Shown piece by piece: positions 35,701 to 47,867 of a stretch of 64,000 bases of DNA. The position numbers and the translations under genes are program-made. The DNA is from Magnolia sinica (taxonomy: Eukaryota > Streptophyta > Magnoliopsida > Magnoliales > Magnoliaceae). The notes beneath the pieces are model-generated. The model searched no databases. It saw only the letters and a program-made list of their open reading frames with translations, and was not told the DNA's origin. Numbering within the stretch: position 1 is the stretch's first letter; every line of letters starts with the position of its first letter. The stretch spans positions 83,232,862 through 83,296,861 of the forward strand of contig NC_080584.1 of assembly GCF_029962835.1 (NCBI RefSeq), in the 5' to 3' direction.

Positions 35701-38700
35701 GTTTAAAACTTGGTTTCAGAGTGCAACTGGTCCTGGTATTGAACCAAGTTGTATCACTGATACAAATATGACTTGTTCAATGTATCGAATGAGTTGCTTG
35801 GAGGGAAAGAAAAAAACAAAACAAAACAAAAAAGAGAAAAGAAAATGAGACTGCTTCAACTTGGTCCATCTTGTTACCAACTTGGTCCATACCGGTCTGA
35901 CTCACTCCAGCTCATCCCGATTCAAACGAATCAGACCGAATTGCCAAATTTTAACGTATTGGTGGTCCAACTTAGATCAGTTGCCACCAATACTAACGCG
36001 GCCAGAGCAATACAAGTCGTACCGAATGATATTAAAAACCATGGGGATAGTAGATAATAAACCCGAATATCCAGCAATATCTCAACATTATATGATCACT
36101 AGTACAAAACATAACCGTCTATAATCTTGCAATTATACTTGCGATGAACATATCCTTTTACTCCTTGGGTAGCTATGCAGGGATCAAACACTTCGGCAGA
36201 AGGTCACAGCTCACGGTAGCATCACAGGATTATCCAATTGAGCTACCCACTCAACCTCGTATCTATATTAATAAGGCACGGATATGACAGTGAAAGACGA
36301 ATGTTGGCATAGTCATGCCAGCAATTAGATTAGCAAATTTCATCGATTTAAAAAATAAAATCAGTTACACATCACATCAAATGCAGAATACTGTCTCAAT
36401 AAATGGCGAAAAGTATACCACACAAAACTGTTAAAAAAAATCCCTTCATTAAGGTTGCTTTTGGACTTTGGATGCATGTTTGGTTTAGATTGTAACAAAG
36501 TGGAAGTGAATGATCACAATTCCAATCAGAAATACTATTTCTCGAGTAGTGTTTGTTTTAAATACGGCATAAAATGAAAGTTGTCACGATTTTGACTGGT
36601 TATTGCTCCAAATAAAGTGGAACTCACCCAACATTGGACATTCACTCTCTGCCAACTTAATTATCATGATGGGATTATCTAAGTCAATGATGCATCCAAA
36701 CATGGAGCCAATTCAAAGAATACCTTCAACACATTATACCATATGATTTTTATTTATTTATTTTTGAGGAATTATATAATCCTTGGCTCAAGGATATTTA
36801 TAGCATCAACAGATCCAAGTTCCAACATCTGAGGCTTGATTTTGATGTGCATGACCATGGATAGACCATGATTGAAAATCTCTTTGAAAGGACAAACCTA
36901 GCCCTTCAATCAGTAGCCTGCAAATAGATGTTAGGCACAAAATAAAGCAATGGTTCAACTCGCAGGAAAAGACCAACAATTGGATGGCTAGGATCTTCCC
37001 ATCTGAGAGACTTTTGGGGCAAGGTCTATCAATGGAGGATAACGGGTCCAATGGCAGATTGGGTGTTGCCCCAAAAGCTTTCAGTTTTTCAGAAAAAATG
37101 ACTGAACATAGAAAGTAGCTGTATTTATTTTGTTAACCATCTATTTGCAGCCCAACAACCAATGAATCAGGATGGCTGGATACTCCCATTGAGGAGATCA
37201 TTGGGGCATGGTTTCATCCAATGTTGGACCCATCATATTTAACAGTCCAGATAACTAAACATGGGCCTCGCTTCTACAAATTGAGAACTATACATATTGT
37301 GCATATCCATAGGATTCATGTTATCCTCCTCATTGGAACTCAGGGTCCAAGGATACTATTACGCATACTCAAGCAGAAGATCATATATTCCTAATTATTT
37401 TATCAATCACAGTAGTCTTCACCATGGATTATGGAGGGGTGCTTTATGGTGCAACTCGGTTATCGAGTCAATGAGATCTCAATGTCCAAATTTCAAAGAA
37501 ATGGAAATGTCTACACTCGATATTAGAGTAGAGAGGGAGAAATAACTTTATTTATATTCAAAATTCTTCTCTTAAAATATTTAAGGAACTATAATAATGG
37601 TGCAGCCCGGTTATTGAGTCAATGAGATATCAAAACCCAAATAGCAAAAAATTAAAAGAAAAGTATACTCACAAGAATAATGGAGTAGAGAGGGAGAGAA
37701 CTTTATTGATATCAACCTTCTTCTCTTAAAATACCAAAAAAAAAACTTAGAAAATATTGGAATGGCCAACTCCTATACCACTTTTCTCTTTTATAGATCC
37801 TAAATGAATCTTCAATTAAAATCCCCTAACTAAAAGATTGATCTAAAATCAATATAGTCTTTCTTAATATGGTAAAAACCTATTAATAGTAAAAGCAAAT
37901 AAAGAAAGTAATCTCAATTACATTTTTAAAACCAACCCATATCTTCAATCATATCAATTACATCCCATTCATATCTTCAATCACATCTTCAATTAGGGCT
38001 TTAAATCAACGTCTCATATCTCCCAAAAATAGTAAATTAGAATCCTTGATATAGGCATCCAAATATGTAAATAAGTAGTAAAAAAATCAGCACATGTTGG
38101 GCCTTGGTGGGCTATGGACCCACGTCTTATTGGGCCATACAATGGGCCTAAGTGGTTTGGGCCCTATAGTGGGCCATGGCCCTAGGCAGGCCGTGGCCTG
38201 CATCAAATAAAGAGAAACGTGGAATGCCTACCTCCTATACCACTCCCCCTTTTATAGACCCTAAGGACAATCCCTATGAATATTTAATGAAAATCTCCCA
38301 TCTATTAGATTGATTTCAAATCAATCTTAAACTATTACAAATCAATCAATAATGTATTTAAGATAATAAAAATTCCACCGACAAAGATTAGGTATAAAAT
38401 AGCAAAAAACAAAATCTACTAAATACCCCTAAAATCTCCAATTATATCTTCCACATAGCCCCCTATTGTATACTTCAACAAATGGCAACTGTGATCTCTA
38501 ATATTCAAGCTCCAAATTTAACAAGAAACAACCCAAAGTCAGCGCATGTTGGGCCCTATGTGGGCTGTGGACCTACATAGGGCCTACATCACTTTAGAAT
38601 CTAAATGATTAAAAATTAGTCATACTAAAACAGAGTATATGGAGTGCAATATTAGTAAAAACAGGAGTGGAAACTAGGAATTCGTTATGATTATTGACCA

Positions 38701-41700
38701 AGAAGTATCTATAGACAACCCACACAGGATGAGCAACTTAATGTAAGGCCTGATGCGCATGAGGCTTTGATCCCCGCATCCCCAATTCCAACCCTCGAGA
38801 GCTGTACCCAAACCTTAGCCTGGCCTTACCCCAAGCCTAAGCCAAGTCCTACCTCACAACCTAACCCAAATCTAGGCCTAAAATAAGGCCCAAATTCAAG
38901 CCCAAACTCAGGCCTAAGATGCCTAGATACCCTTAAACCCAAACCACTCCAAAGACCAAAATTCCAAAGGGGTACTCAGGGTCTACCGGTGCTCCCAGTC
39001 AAATTTAGGAGCATTCGATGAGGTGGGTGGCGCATTATGTGCCGCTTGCCACATGGATGACTGCGCATTTTGAGGTGCGTTTAGGTGGAGGAGAGAGTTC
39101 TACCCCCACGGCCCCACCCAAGAGTGGTGCACCTGGACCCGAATAACCAAAATATCATTAGAACTGACCCTTTTACTCTCCATACCAAGGTATTCAAAAT
39201 CGGTTACGTAATTGCCATAATGGCCCTTACATAATAGAAACGGTCATAACCGTTACACGTTATAGGGTCGAAACGACTGTTACAAAAAAACAAGCCATAA
39301 AATTCCTATAATGGCCTCGTAACAGCCCATAACAGACCCATAACGGTTTTGTAACAATTTTTTTAATAAAAAAGGGTCAGAACGGCTGTTACAACCCGTA
39401 TCATAACAATAACGATGGTGACCGTTACAACCACTGTTAGCATTTTGGAACACCTCCATACCACACTCTTTAGCCAATGGGAGAATGCCATGTCACACCC
39501 TCATTCCCATAACCAATCACAAACCTCCACTTCATCTTTTTCTCCTAAACTTCACCCAAATCTCCAAAATGCCACCCACTTACAACTATAAATACCCATC
39601 CCCTCTTCATTTTATCCATCCATTACACACTCATTCTCTACACCACGTCCATGCCCAAGCCATCCCAACTGTCAAGTGCAGATCAAGCTTCCTCCTCAAC
39701 CCTTGTGACACTCCATCCATCCACCACCCCCATAGCCCTCTTATTGAATACCCCAGGCTACTAATCAGCTACATTCATTAGATCCATCATTTCCATATCT
39801 AGCATTTGCATCATTGCATCTTTTCTAACCTCCCCTACTTCTCCAGTCTATTTGAGTGTATGCTCTAGGGCTTGCCAATCCACCCGGATCCTGCCACATC
39901 AAAAATTCAGATTGACTAGAACATTTCCTTTTCTTTCTCGTCTCTCATAGGTAAATGGGTGTTGGAGAATCGCTTGTGTTCAATCCCTCACTCTCACTCC
40001 TGAGTGGGACACTGCATCATGCATCATTCATTCAATTTTTCTTTTCTTTATCATCTTTCTCAGGGAAACGGGTCCTGGCAAATTGCCTGAGTTTGATCTC
40101 TCACTTCCACTACTGAGTTAGAGATTTCATTATGCATCATTCATCCTCATACATCATTCATTCATTTTTCTTTTCTTTTTCACCTCTTTCAAGTATGTAG
40201 GTGTCGGCAAATCATGTGTTTGATTTCTCGCTCCCAATCCTAAGTTAGACACTCATCATTTCTTTCATTTCCAGACATCTAAAAGTTAAGTCAATCAAAT
40301 CCAATAAATCCCACAAAGTAAATATTGCACTTATGTGCGGGCGGAGAGGTGCCTAACACCTTCCTTCTCCGTCGCCGAGGTCCCTTGGATAGAATCTCAG
40401 GTTGTAGATTAGGAGTTGATGGGGACATCACATGCACATGCACACACGCGACGCCCCCTATGCATGCACGCAAGGAGGAGGGCCCCACCGTCGATCTGTC
40501 TCGATGACGATGTCCCGGGAGGGCTTCCTAGTTAAAAGACGAAATTTTGGTTCATTGAAGTGGGCCCGATAGTCAAGTAAAGCCCATTATGGGATCTCAT
40601 GATCGGGGCCCGCTAGTCAGATTAAGTTCATATTTTAGGTTTTGCTTATTTATGTTATTTAGAATATCATGAACGCTTTAAATTTCTTTGATTAGTTTTT
40701 ATTTTGGTTTACTTCATCACCAAGTAATAGGTTACGCACAAGGCGCGAGTTTTGGGGTATAAGGTTTTCTTATAAATAGGCATATCTTGTAGTTCTTTTG
40801 ATTTATTGAAGTTTAATAAAAATTCCTGCAAGTTTTTTTTTCTCTCCGAGTTTCCGAGTTGTGGAAAAATTCAAGTGGGTGTGAAGCCCTCCCTTTTCGA
40901 ATGGCTAACTACCGTGGTGCGAAGCCACATCTATCCCTATCCATCCCTACCTTCTTCCATCCATATATCTCACCTTCTACAACTGTCCTCGCCTCGAATT
41001 TATCAATTTTGCAGCGGATCTTCTCCCTACAGCCAGTTTTCAGAATTTGGCCCTGCAGGAGGGCTGAAACTTTGGCGGAGCACCGTGCACAGCTTGTAGC
41101 TTGGATCGCCCTGAAACTTTGGGGGTTTGGAGCCCACCCCTGGCCGACCAGGGCTAAGGAATCGGTTTCTGGGTGTGGGACCTGCTCACACGTGCAGCCG
41201 GCTAGTGCGCACGTGTGTCAGGCCCTGGCCTGCTGTCCGCTTGCGGAAATTATCTCCCGGTTTAGGTTTTCTCTTATTTCCCCCTTTTCATACTTATTTT
41301 CATAAACCCTAACCCTAGATTGCATTACCCTTAATTTATTTGCCTTTTTTTTTTACCTTAGGGTTCCTTGAGTTGAAATTAGTGAATCCCTTGGATTAGG
41401 GACTGATTATTGTGCATGTGTGGATGATTATTTCTTATTTTTGAGTATCGTTTGGTTCATAATTTTTATTGATTCAGCCCTAACATGTGTAGACCTAGAC
41501 CCGCATAGATTCCTCTTAATTGAATGTTTGGACTTTCATGTGGGATATGGAATTTATGTAATTGTTTCTGAACTAACATGATCTTAAGCCTGAAATCTCG
41601 CACATCATATTTGAATTTCATGTCCTTCATCAGGAGTCATAATAAAGCAAGGGATCTTCGATTCTCTAGTTTTTAAAGATATTGTAGGGTCTAGCCGACT

Positions 41701-43221
41701 GTGGAAATCTGAGTTATTTAGCCAGTGGCAACTCTAAGTCAAATGTTTCATATCTCGAGTCAAACTACAAAAGCACAAGAACAAAAAGCTTGAAAAGGGC
41801 CCTCGTGAGTGCGATCCTATCGTCCGACATTCACAGCACTTTCAATATCTTGGGTAAATAGTTCATGAGAGTGGAGGGATTGAGAAGGATGTCGCCCATC
41901 AAATGAGTTCTATATGATTACCATGGACCAATCAAACCGAAGAGGAAATTTTATAGGATAGTTATATGACTAGCCATCCCTTGTGGGACAGAATGTTGGC
42001 TAGTTAAGGAAGAACATATTTATAGGATGAGTGTAGCTGAAATGAGGATGTTGAGAAGGATGAGTTGCAAGGCGAGGAGGGAAATAATCAGAAATGAATG
42101 CATTCGAGGAACTTAGGATAGCACCAAGAGGCAATAAGAACTGAACCGGTTAGGAGTGAATTGGTATAAGTTGAAGGCATTAAAAGGGTACATGGAAAGC
42201 TCAAAAGGACGTGGGTGGAGGTAGTAAGAAAGGACTTGATCAACTATTATCTAACTGAAGTTATGGCCATTGATCGAGTGGATTGGCGGAATATGTTTCG
42301 TATAACAGACCCAATTAGTTGTGATGAGGATGATGATGATAATAGTATTATTCTTGCTGCATTCTTCAAGACATATATTGAAACAAAACCATTCTCTATC
42401 ATAGCTTCACCTAATGCTTGGTATTATACAATGCTCATCCAAGAGTGTGTACAGTACCTTCCGGTTTTCAGTTGGGAGCTACAGTTCAATGTTCCAAACA
42501 GCAGCTGTGATGAGGGCCACTGAGCCTGGATGGCCCATGCACCAAAATCTCCAGATTGGCCGATCTTGGATTCAGAAAAATTGGCCTTTTTCTAGCTGTG
42601 TGTGGCCATTCACTGCATCTCTTTTCTGAACCGTCCATGTGTGAGGCCACCGTATTGAATATTCACGATTCTTCAATCTACAAGATTTTTGGTGCATCAG
42701 CCATCTGAGATGGGCCCCTTAACATCAACGGTTTGGATCAGTGAAAGATGAGTTCCACTTGTACAAACCAAAAGCTCAATCTGAACCGTAAAAATATTCC
42801 GCACGAACTTTGTATAATATCTCCAACAAATTAATATAAATGAAAAGAACAGAATTCCAATTTTCGAATGGCATGCTGCGTCCTACCGCGGGCCCACCAT
42901 ATGAACTGCTCTGATCACAGAGGGTGGGTCCCACGGTTTGGTGACCGACCTGCAGCCATAAGAGAGTACCTGATCGCCGATCTTCCACCGGCTGACATCT
43001 TTCCCGACGGATTCAACGGTTCCAGAGCACTCAAGGCCCGGATACGGGCTCGTTCCCTTCGGAGGCGGATACGATCCCTTCCGCTGCAGCGTATCGGCCC
43101 GGTTCAACGCGGTGGCCTCGACCTTTATCAGGACCTCACCGTCTCCGATTTTAGGGTTTTCAACCTCTTGAATCTGGAGGACTTCCGGCCCACCGGGGCT
43201 CGTGATGACGACAGCCTTCAT
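29753..43221 (-). CDS. QOR: Quinone oxidoreductase, PIG3/QOR-like, copy 1 (six exons, complete)
   Basis: Exons: 43221-42970, 35450-35271, 33695-33614, 33331-33224, 33153-32995 and 29949-29753 (TGA). Lengths 252, 180, 82, 108, 159 and 197 total 978 nt, giving 325 aa, the usual length of the plant protein (Arabidopsis AT4G21580 type). Every junction is GT-AG and phases fit (0, 0, 1, 1, 1). It is a zinc-independent medium-chain dehydrogenase/reductase that passes hydride from NADPH to quinones and is usually cytosolic. Evidence: N-terminal GroES-like fold with ATALNRADTLQRKGSYPPP and [27 protein letters not shown] across the exon 1/2 junction; cofactor-binding HGGSSGIG at 146-153; [21 protein letters not shown]-terminal [11 protein letters not shown]. 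The gene spans 13.5 kb because introns 1 (7.5 kb) and 5 (3 kb) are packed with transposons. The chosen ATG (43221-43219) matches family starts; an in-frame upstream extension is described separately. Confidence 0.92.
30690..32747. mobile_element. GGGTCC-rich MITE (TAGGGCTGTCAA ends), hosting a nested MITE
   Basis: The left end is AGCTAGGGCCCTTCCATGGG and the right end GTTGACAGCCCTACAACTAG, which reversed gives TAGGGCTGTCAAC. The interior is full of GGGTCC, GGACCC and GGTTGGGT words. Related elements lie at 34120-34690, 51575-52185 and 55980-56485. This copy is split by the 1.57-kb element at 30940-32508. Confidence 0.5.
30940..32508. mobile_element. Family B MITE, 1569 bp, in QOR copy 1 intron 5
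   Basis: The inverted ends are about 30 bp: GAGAAATGCTCACACACAAC at the left and its reverse at the right, both followed by the palindromic CTAGTTGGACC. Possible 9-bp duplication ATTATATAT (30931-30939) and ATTACACAC (32509-32517), with two mismatches in a simple-sequence context. The matching point in unit 2 (about 51838) is empty, which supports the boundaries. The interior has many family-A-like GTGGGCC blocks, including a diverged copy at about 31600-32140. No transposase. Confidence 0.78.
33785..34720. mobile_element. GGGTCC-rich MITEs in QOR copy 1 intron 2
   Basis: No exon is seen here. About 33800-34110 is a GGCCAGGCTC-rich stretch; 34120-34690 has a TTTAAATGGCTACGCAATGG left end and GACCCATTGACAGCCCC right end, the TAGGGCTGTCAA type. 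Unit 2 keeps counterparts at 55680-56485. Confidence 0.45.
36125..36262 (-). mobile_element. tRNA-derived SINE-like repeat in QOR copy 1 intron 1
   Basis: On the minus strand it reads GGGTAGCTCAATTGGATAAT, a good pol III A box, then GTGTTTGATCCC as B box about 60 bp on. The same element lies at 58275-58385 in unit 2, so it predates the duplication. Confidence 0.6.
38725..41836 (+). mobile_element. LTR-retrotransposon-like block (probable Ty3/Gypsy fossil) in copy 1
   Basis: A block of about 3.1 kb splits the RTE remnant of unit 1, while unit 2 is continuous at the matching place (61130-61160). It has no convincing polyprotein. LTR-like traits are a TATAAATAGG box near 40773, T-rich leader-like sequence after it, and a GTGGCAACTC motif near 41725 that resembles the zone after Gypsy (Tat-type) LTRs. 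It also holds a MITE at about 39186-39450. Edges are placed by comparison with unit 2 and are good to about 20 bp. Broken; family uncertain. Confidence 0.42.
39186..39450. mobile_element. Family H MITE, second copy
   Basis: GGTTACGTAATTGCC at the left and ATGGTGACCGTTACAACC at the right flank repeated AACGG/CCGTTAC words, matching the element at 14690-14995. It lies within the LTR-like block of unit 1. Confidence 0.45.
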
Positions 43222-43545
43222 CTTTTCCGGCGAGATTGACAGAAAACAAGCGTTGGGATTAGTTCCGGAGGCCGAAATTCTCGCCTGATAGGATTTCCGG
43301 CGATCGGAATTTGAGAGGTTTGGGGGGGTTTTAAGGAACAGAGAGTGAGGAGCAAGGAGAGATGGGTCGGCAGGAAAGTCAGAAGCAGTTAAAATGATAC
43401 TCTGGCCGCGGGTGACGGTTGATACGCTGGCACCAAGAACACGTGGCGAGTAAATTGTGTAACCCATAAAATCTAACATTCTTTTACGTAAATAAGAAGG
43501 GCATTTGATATTTTTCATTTTTAGTCGTCCAATGAATGCTCGCGG
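43222..43545 (-). promoter_or_regulatory. QOR copy 1 upstream region with in-frame N-terminal extension
   Basis: Directly upstream of the canonical QOR start the frame stays open for 99 codons, to an ATG at 43518-43516, with another ATG at 43467. From the second ATG the extension is about 82 residues, rich in Ser, Thr, Ala and Pro with scattered Arg/Lys and few acidic residues, the general make-up of an organelle transit peptide. Family members known to me start at MKAxVI, so this may simply be 5' UTR. A MITE begins at about 43545, so the native promoter is at most about 0.3 kb before repeat sequence. Confidence 0.4.
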
Positions 43546-44130
43546 ATTGGCTGGTGTACCTCACACCAGCTATATAACTGTTGTACTGACATCAGCAAGT
43601 TATGCGTGTCTGATCATGAGGCATGTGTTATATCCAGACCTTTCATCCATTTTAAGAGCTGGTCTTAAGGCTTGAGATGAAAAATAAGACATATCTAACC
43701 ATCAAGTGAACCACACTGAAAAAAGCTACGGAGGATTGAACGTCTACCATTGAAACCCTTTTTGGGATCCCAAAAGTCTTGGATCAATATGAAATTTGTT
43801 TTTTCTCTTCATTCAGGTCCCTGTGACCTTATGAACAGATTGGATGGAAAATAAATGTTGTAGTGGGCCTTATGAATTGTTTAACAGTGAAAATCATTAT
43901 CTCCAATGCTATAGGTGGTCCAGGTGATCGTAGGATATGATTCAGTTTTTGATAATGCTCTACAATTATCTCTAAAATTAGATAAAAGAAATAGATATAA
44001 TAAATACATCACGGTGGGGCCCATCTAACTATGATCTACTTTAAACTGTTTGTACAACTCAGGAGCTCGAGGAGCGTGAGTGCTCGACTTCCCACAACAC
44101 GTACGTACAGCAATTATATAGCTGGTGTAA
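43545..44130. mobile_element. Foldback MITE upstream of QOR copy 1
   Basis: Near the ends, ACACCAGCTATATAACTG (about 43563) and CAGCAATTATATAGCTGGTG (about 44108) are inverted copies. The left end GCGGATTGGCTGGTG resembles family A ends. The interior has GTGGGGCCCATC and AAGTCTTGGATCAATATG blocks. Confidence 0.55.
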
Positions 44131-44329
44131 ATATGAATTCGGATGGGGACAGTGACCCACCGCTACCGACGCGGATGCGGTTTGGCACCAGCCAGCTAAC
44201 TAACTGGTGTCAAAGCTATTTAGCCCAACCAGCCCAACCACAGTGTATGTGTTTTATCCGTGTTTATTCGCTCTAATTTATTTTAAGACATGAGCAATGA
44301 GTTGGATGCAAAGCTCCAGTGTGGCTCAT

Positions 44330-44864
44330 TATATATATATGCCTCACGAGTTCCGCCCATGAGGTTGAGCTATGTGGGCTCCACCGTGATGTGTTTCGAA
44401 CATCTACCCCGTCAGTCAGATGCACCATTCCATCGTGGGTGTAGGTCTCAAAAATCAACTCAATTCATGACTTGTGTAGGCCACACCACATACAGAAGTG
44501 GGGAGGGGCCGTGTACCATTAAAATATTCATAATCATTTTTTGGGCCCACCGAGATGTGGTTTGCAAATCCAGCCCATCCATTATGCGTGTCCCACTTGT
44601 ATGAGGGTTCAGACCAAGTTTCAGTAGCATTAAAAACTCAAGTGGGCCCCACCAAGTGCCTTTATATGCTTTAACGGTATCTTCACATGATTTTAGATGG
44701 TATAACCCACCTGAGTTCCGTATACGATTGATTTTTTGGATATCCCATAACTTAGAGGGGACCCATCAAATGCATAATATTGATGGTTGACACGCATCAC
44801 GGTGGGGCTCACACAGCTTGACTTGACAGGGGCCCACATAGCTCAACCTCATAGTACCTTTTCC

Positions 44865-44865
<1 letters not shown>
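44330..44865. mobile_element. Family C MITE, copy 1
   Basis: The right end CATAGTACCTTTTCCC matches the family C end. The interior (CACCGTGATGTGTTTCGAAC, GGGGAGGGGCCGTGTACC) is almost the reverse of the copy at 47868-48416. It adjoins the (TA)n array at 44866-44931; the left edge lies in a short (TA)n run. Confidence 0.65.

Positions 44866-44931
<66 letters not shown>
44866..44931. repeat. (TA)n microsatellite
   Basis: About 60 bp of TA repeats with one G interruption, lying exactly between family C and family B elements. Confidence 0.95.
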
Positions 44932-44934
<3 letters not shown>

Positions 44935-47505
44935 TAATACTCACACATAACTAGTTGGACATTACATTTTCATCAAACTAGCCATGCATTTAATGAAAGT
45001 GATCCCTCTTAATTAATAAAAGTAATCACTTTCATCGCGTATTAATTTCATTTTGGCATGGAAAAGGGGTCATGCCTTGGGTGGGCCAATATTGTGTTAA
45101 TGTAAAATCAACCTCAACCATACGTATGTCACCTCATATTAGATGAAGGTCTCAAATTTCAAACCCATCCTTTAGTTCGGGTCAACCATATGATTGGAAG
45201 CATTGTACATGAAAAGGTTCACCCATTAAACCATTTCTTTTGGTGTGGCTCACATAAACTATCTCCATTGGTGAATCAAGGGTTAGCCTAATTTCTTGAT
45301 TCTGTGACTATAACTGGATTATAATGGTTGGAGTGGATCTCACATGCATATCAAAGTCGGCCCATAAAAATTCAGATGTGGGAGTCCATGTGGTACCTGT
45401 TCCCAACATACAGCCACTTGGCATAATTTAAGATGATAATCAATGCTCGTAATGCTGGGCAGAGAAGAGAAGTGACGTTATTTTGGTAATTAATCCTTGT
45501 GATGCCTGTGGAGAAGTGATTTAAACTTTGGAAAAGAGCGGCCCGTTCGGGTCAGCCCACCATAGTGTTAATTTGAAATCTACCCCGAACATCAGGTGGG
45601 TGACCTCACCTTACACCTAAGGTTCAAAAATCAAGTCCATCCTTTTTTCAGGTGGACCACGCAGCTGGAAATAGTTGATAAAGAAAAGCTCACCCTCCAA
45701 ACTATTTACATTTGTGTGGCCTATTTGAAAGATATATGGAATTGAATTTTGGGCCCTAGGCCTAAGATTTAGTGTGGCATCTAATGAGTGGAGTGGATTT
45801 GATATAATCTTCATGGTGGACCCTATAAAAATCAAGGGTGGACGTCTCTATTCCAACTATTTTCCTCGGTGTAGTCCACCTTAATCACAGGTGGGCTTGA
45901 TTTTTAAATTCTGTACCCGATGTAAGATTACACATCTAATGGTTGGAGTGGATCATACATACGCATCAAGGTGAGCCCCATAAAAAAATCAAGATAGTGC
46001 GTCCACTTAAATTCTTTTTTCCAATAAAAGTCGAAGTTGGAGTACTGTTTAATGTCCAGCCACCACATATCATCCAACCTTTTATGTAAATATGACATCC
46101 AATCCGTCTAAGAGATTGGTCCATTACAAGCATTACTTTTTGTAAAATACCACAACAACCATATATATAAGCCAGTAGGCTAAACCCAATTTGGTTGATT
46201 TTAATAGTGGGAATTTCTATCTTAACTATTGATTTAGAGTGGGTTGCATACAGTTTCACGGCGAAGATGGATTAGAAAAAGCCCAGTCGATGACAGAAGT
46301 GATTCGGACAGTCGGACCTTAGATCAGGAGTATCTCACAATCGGGACGAGTTATCAGGCATAAAATATATGATTTTGGAGTAGAACAGGCCACTTTAGCC
46401 GGCCAACCCCTTGTTTTTACTATAAATAGTAAGTTTTAGTTTAATTATAACTGTTTATCCGTTAGGCTTTAGGAGTTACGCTCAACGCGAAAAGAGCTTG
46501 GAAGAACAGCTTGGTGAAGCCAAATAGGACACTTGCTATTTTTAGTCGAAAACCTTGCACACTAGTAGACATCACGACCGTCTATAAATAGTAAGTTTAC
46601 TATTTATAATAAATTGGTGAATTCTAAGAGTTTTAGTTGTAGTTTGCTTCTGATTTCTCTCCCATTACTTGGTATCCTTATTTAAAGGACTGTAAACTTG
46701 TTTATTTTATAGAATTTTATTTTCTATTTTGCTTGCTTTCTTTCTCATGAATTCGAAAAGCCTTCGTGAAGAGTCTAAAAAAGTTCCGTGGATTCGAAAC
46801 AGTTATCCTCTCAAGGGAGACGGTGCTCAACCTCGTCACATTCATTCCTGTGTCAACTATCTACCATGGTGTAGCCCAATCAAGTGTTGAATCTACCTTA
46901 CTTTTCATCCCTTCTCCAAACATGAGGTGGCCCATGTGATGGACGGGATAGATCTACTCCACATGAATTCTTTCCTTCTAGGTCTGCGAAAGCAACGGCC
47001 AGTTACCCTTAGGAAGGTCATGCAAACTTTATACTAATATTTGGGAAGAGGAGATGTGTGAAGGGAGAGTAAATGTATGATGGGCTATATGCTATTATAG
47101 ATTTGGACCATCCAGCTCAAAATATCCATACATCAACATGCCAGGGGCAAAAAAGGAATTTGATGTTCTTATGATCAATCATGTCAAATACTTACGAAAA
47201 GTGTTGGTTTTTAATAAAATAGTCCAACGATCCAGATTTAACATGCATACGTGCTTTCCCTTGTACTTTCTTTACAAGTGTAATGTCTTAGTTTTTGGTA
47301 CATAATTATCTTTAACGTGTCTTAACTGATGAATGGCCTAGATCTTTGACACATGAGTCACTTTACATGACCATGACAAGCATTCTAAAATCCCTCAGTG
47401 TAAGCACATGTATTATATAAAAGAGAAAGAGGAAATTTTCTTATTAAATGCATGGCTAGTTGGACGAAAATGCAATGCTCAACTAGTTGTGTGTAAGCAT
47501 TGCTC
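44932..47505. mobile_element. Family B MITE, 2574 bp, with internal insertion
   Basis: Inverted ends GAGTAATACTCACACATAAC and GTGTGTAAGCATTGCTC surround the CTAGTTG palindrome. The interior repeats the family B blocks (TGGGCCAATATTGTGTTAATG, ACCATATGATTGGAAGC). Extra length is partly the LTR-like stretch at 46260-46860. The left end abuts a (TA)n run. Confidence 0.65.
46260..46860 (+). mobile_element. Possible solo LTR or LTR fragment inside a MITE
   Basis: This stretch interrupts the interior of the MITE at 44932-47505 with unrelated sequence. It has a repeated TATAAATAGTAAGTTT-like motif (about 46422 and 46582), a long T-rich tract and no coding potential, all fitting an LTR. No target duplication was established. 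Low confidence. Confidence 0.25.
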
Positions 47506-47867
47506 TCTCTCTCTATATATAGAGTCATGCTCACCCATGCACCCATGCACATGGGCACATTTGCACACTTGTCATGGGTGTCTAATCTGAATGGTCCATG
47601 TGATGTGAAATCCCATAAAACCCCAAAGGACAAATTTTCAATCTAATCTAAAATTCTGATGGGCCATAGCAAAGAGAAAGGCAAATCAAGGGAGGAAACT
47701 ATTTTCATTTTTCATGGCCCACCAAAGTTATGGATCAAAGTAAAACTTGGGCCTAGGGGGTTTCATGAGGTGCTTCTTCACATGGACGGTTCAGATTTTG
47801 GATCCACATCACGTACGATGGGTTATCAAAAAAGTTGGCACTAGTTCATATATATATATATATATAT

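Larger units (their letters stand above)
38580..42345 (+). mobile_element. RTE LINE 3' fragment of unit 1, split by an LTR-like block
   Basis: Two pieces, about 38580-38724 and 41837-42345, carry the RTE C-terminal half in plus orientation. The second piece translates near its end as VVRKDLINYYLTEVMAIDRVDWRNMFRITDPIS, matching the RTE C-terminus, followed by a GATGATGAT tail. The same fragment is continuous in unit 2, so it predates the duplication and was split later in unit 1. Confidence 0.68.
28970..42718. repeat. Tandem segmental duplication, unit 1
   Basis: This unit aligns in direct orientation with 48615-61970. Anchors include 28974/48616 (CCATTGCCAACC start), all five downstream QOR exons, the SINE at 36130/58275, intron blocks such as 37290/60092, the RTE tail and the stretch around 42670/61910 ending near GGTGCATCAGCCATC. 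Unit 1 alone carries the MITE at 30940-32508, the LTR-like block at about 38725-41836 and about 500 bp at 30075-30575. Confidence 0.88.

Noticed and set aside
36125-36262. tRNA gene
   Set aside because: The A and B boxes are good, but no complete cloverleaf or acceptor stem could be formed and the unit 2 copy diverges in the stems, so a tRNA-derived SINE fits better.
40859-41305. 148-codon plus-strand ORF
   Set aside because: It lies in the LTR-like block after its TATA-like box. It shows no known domain and is present in unit 1 only, so it is not treated as a gene.
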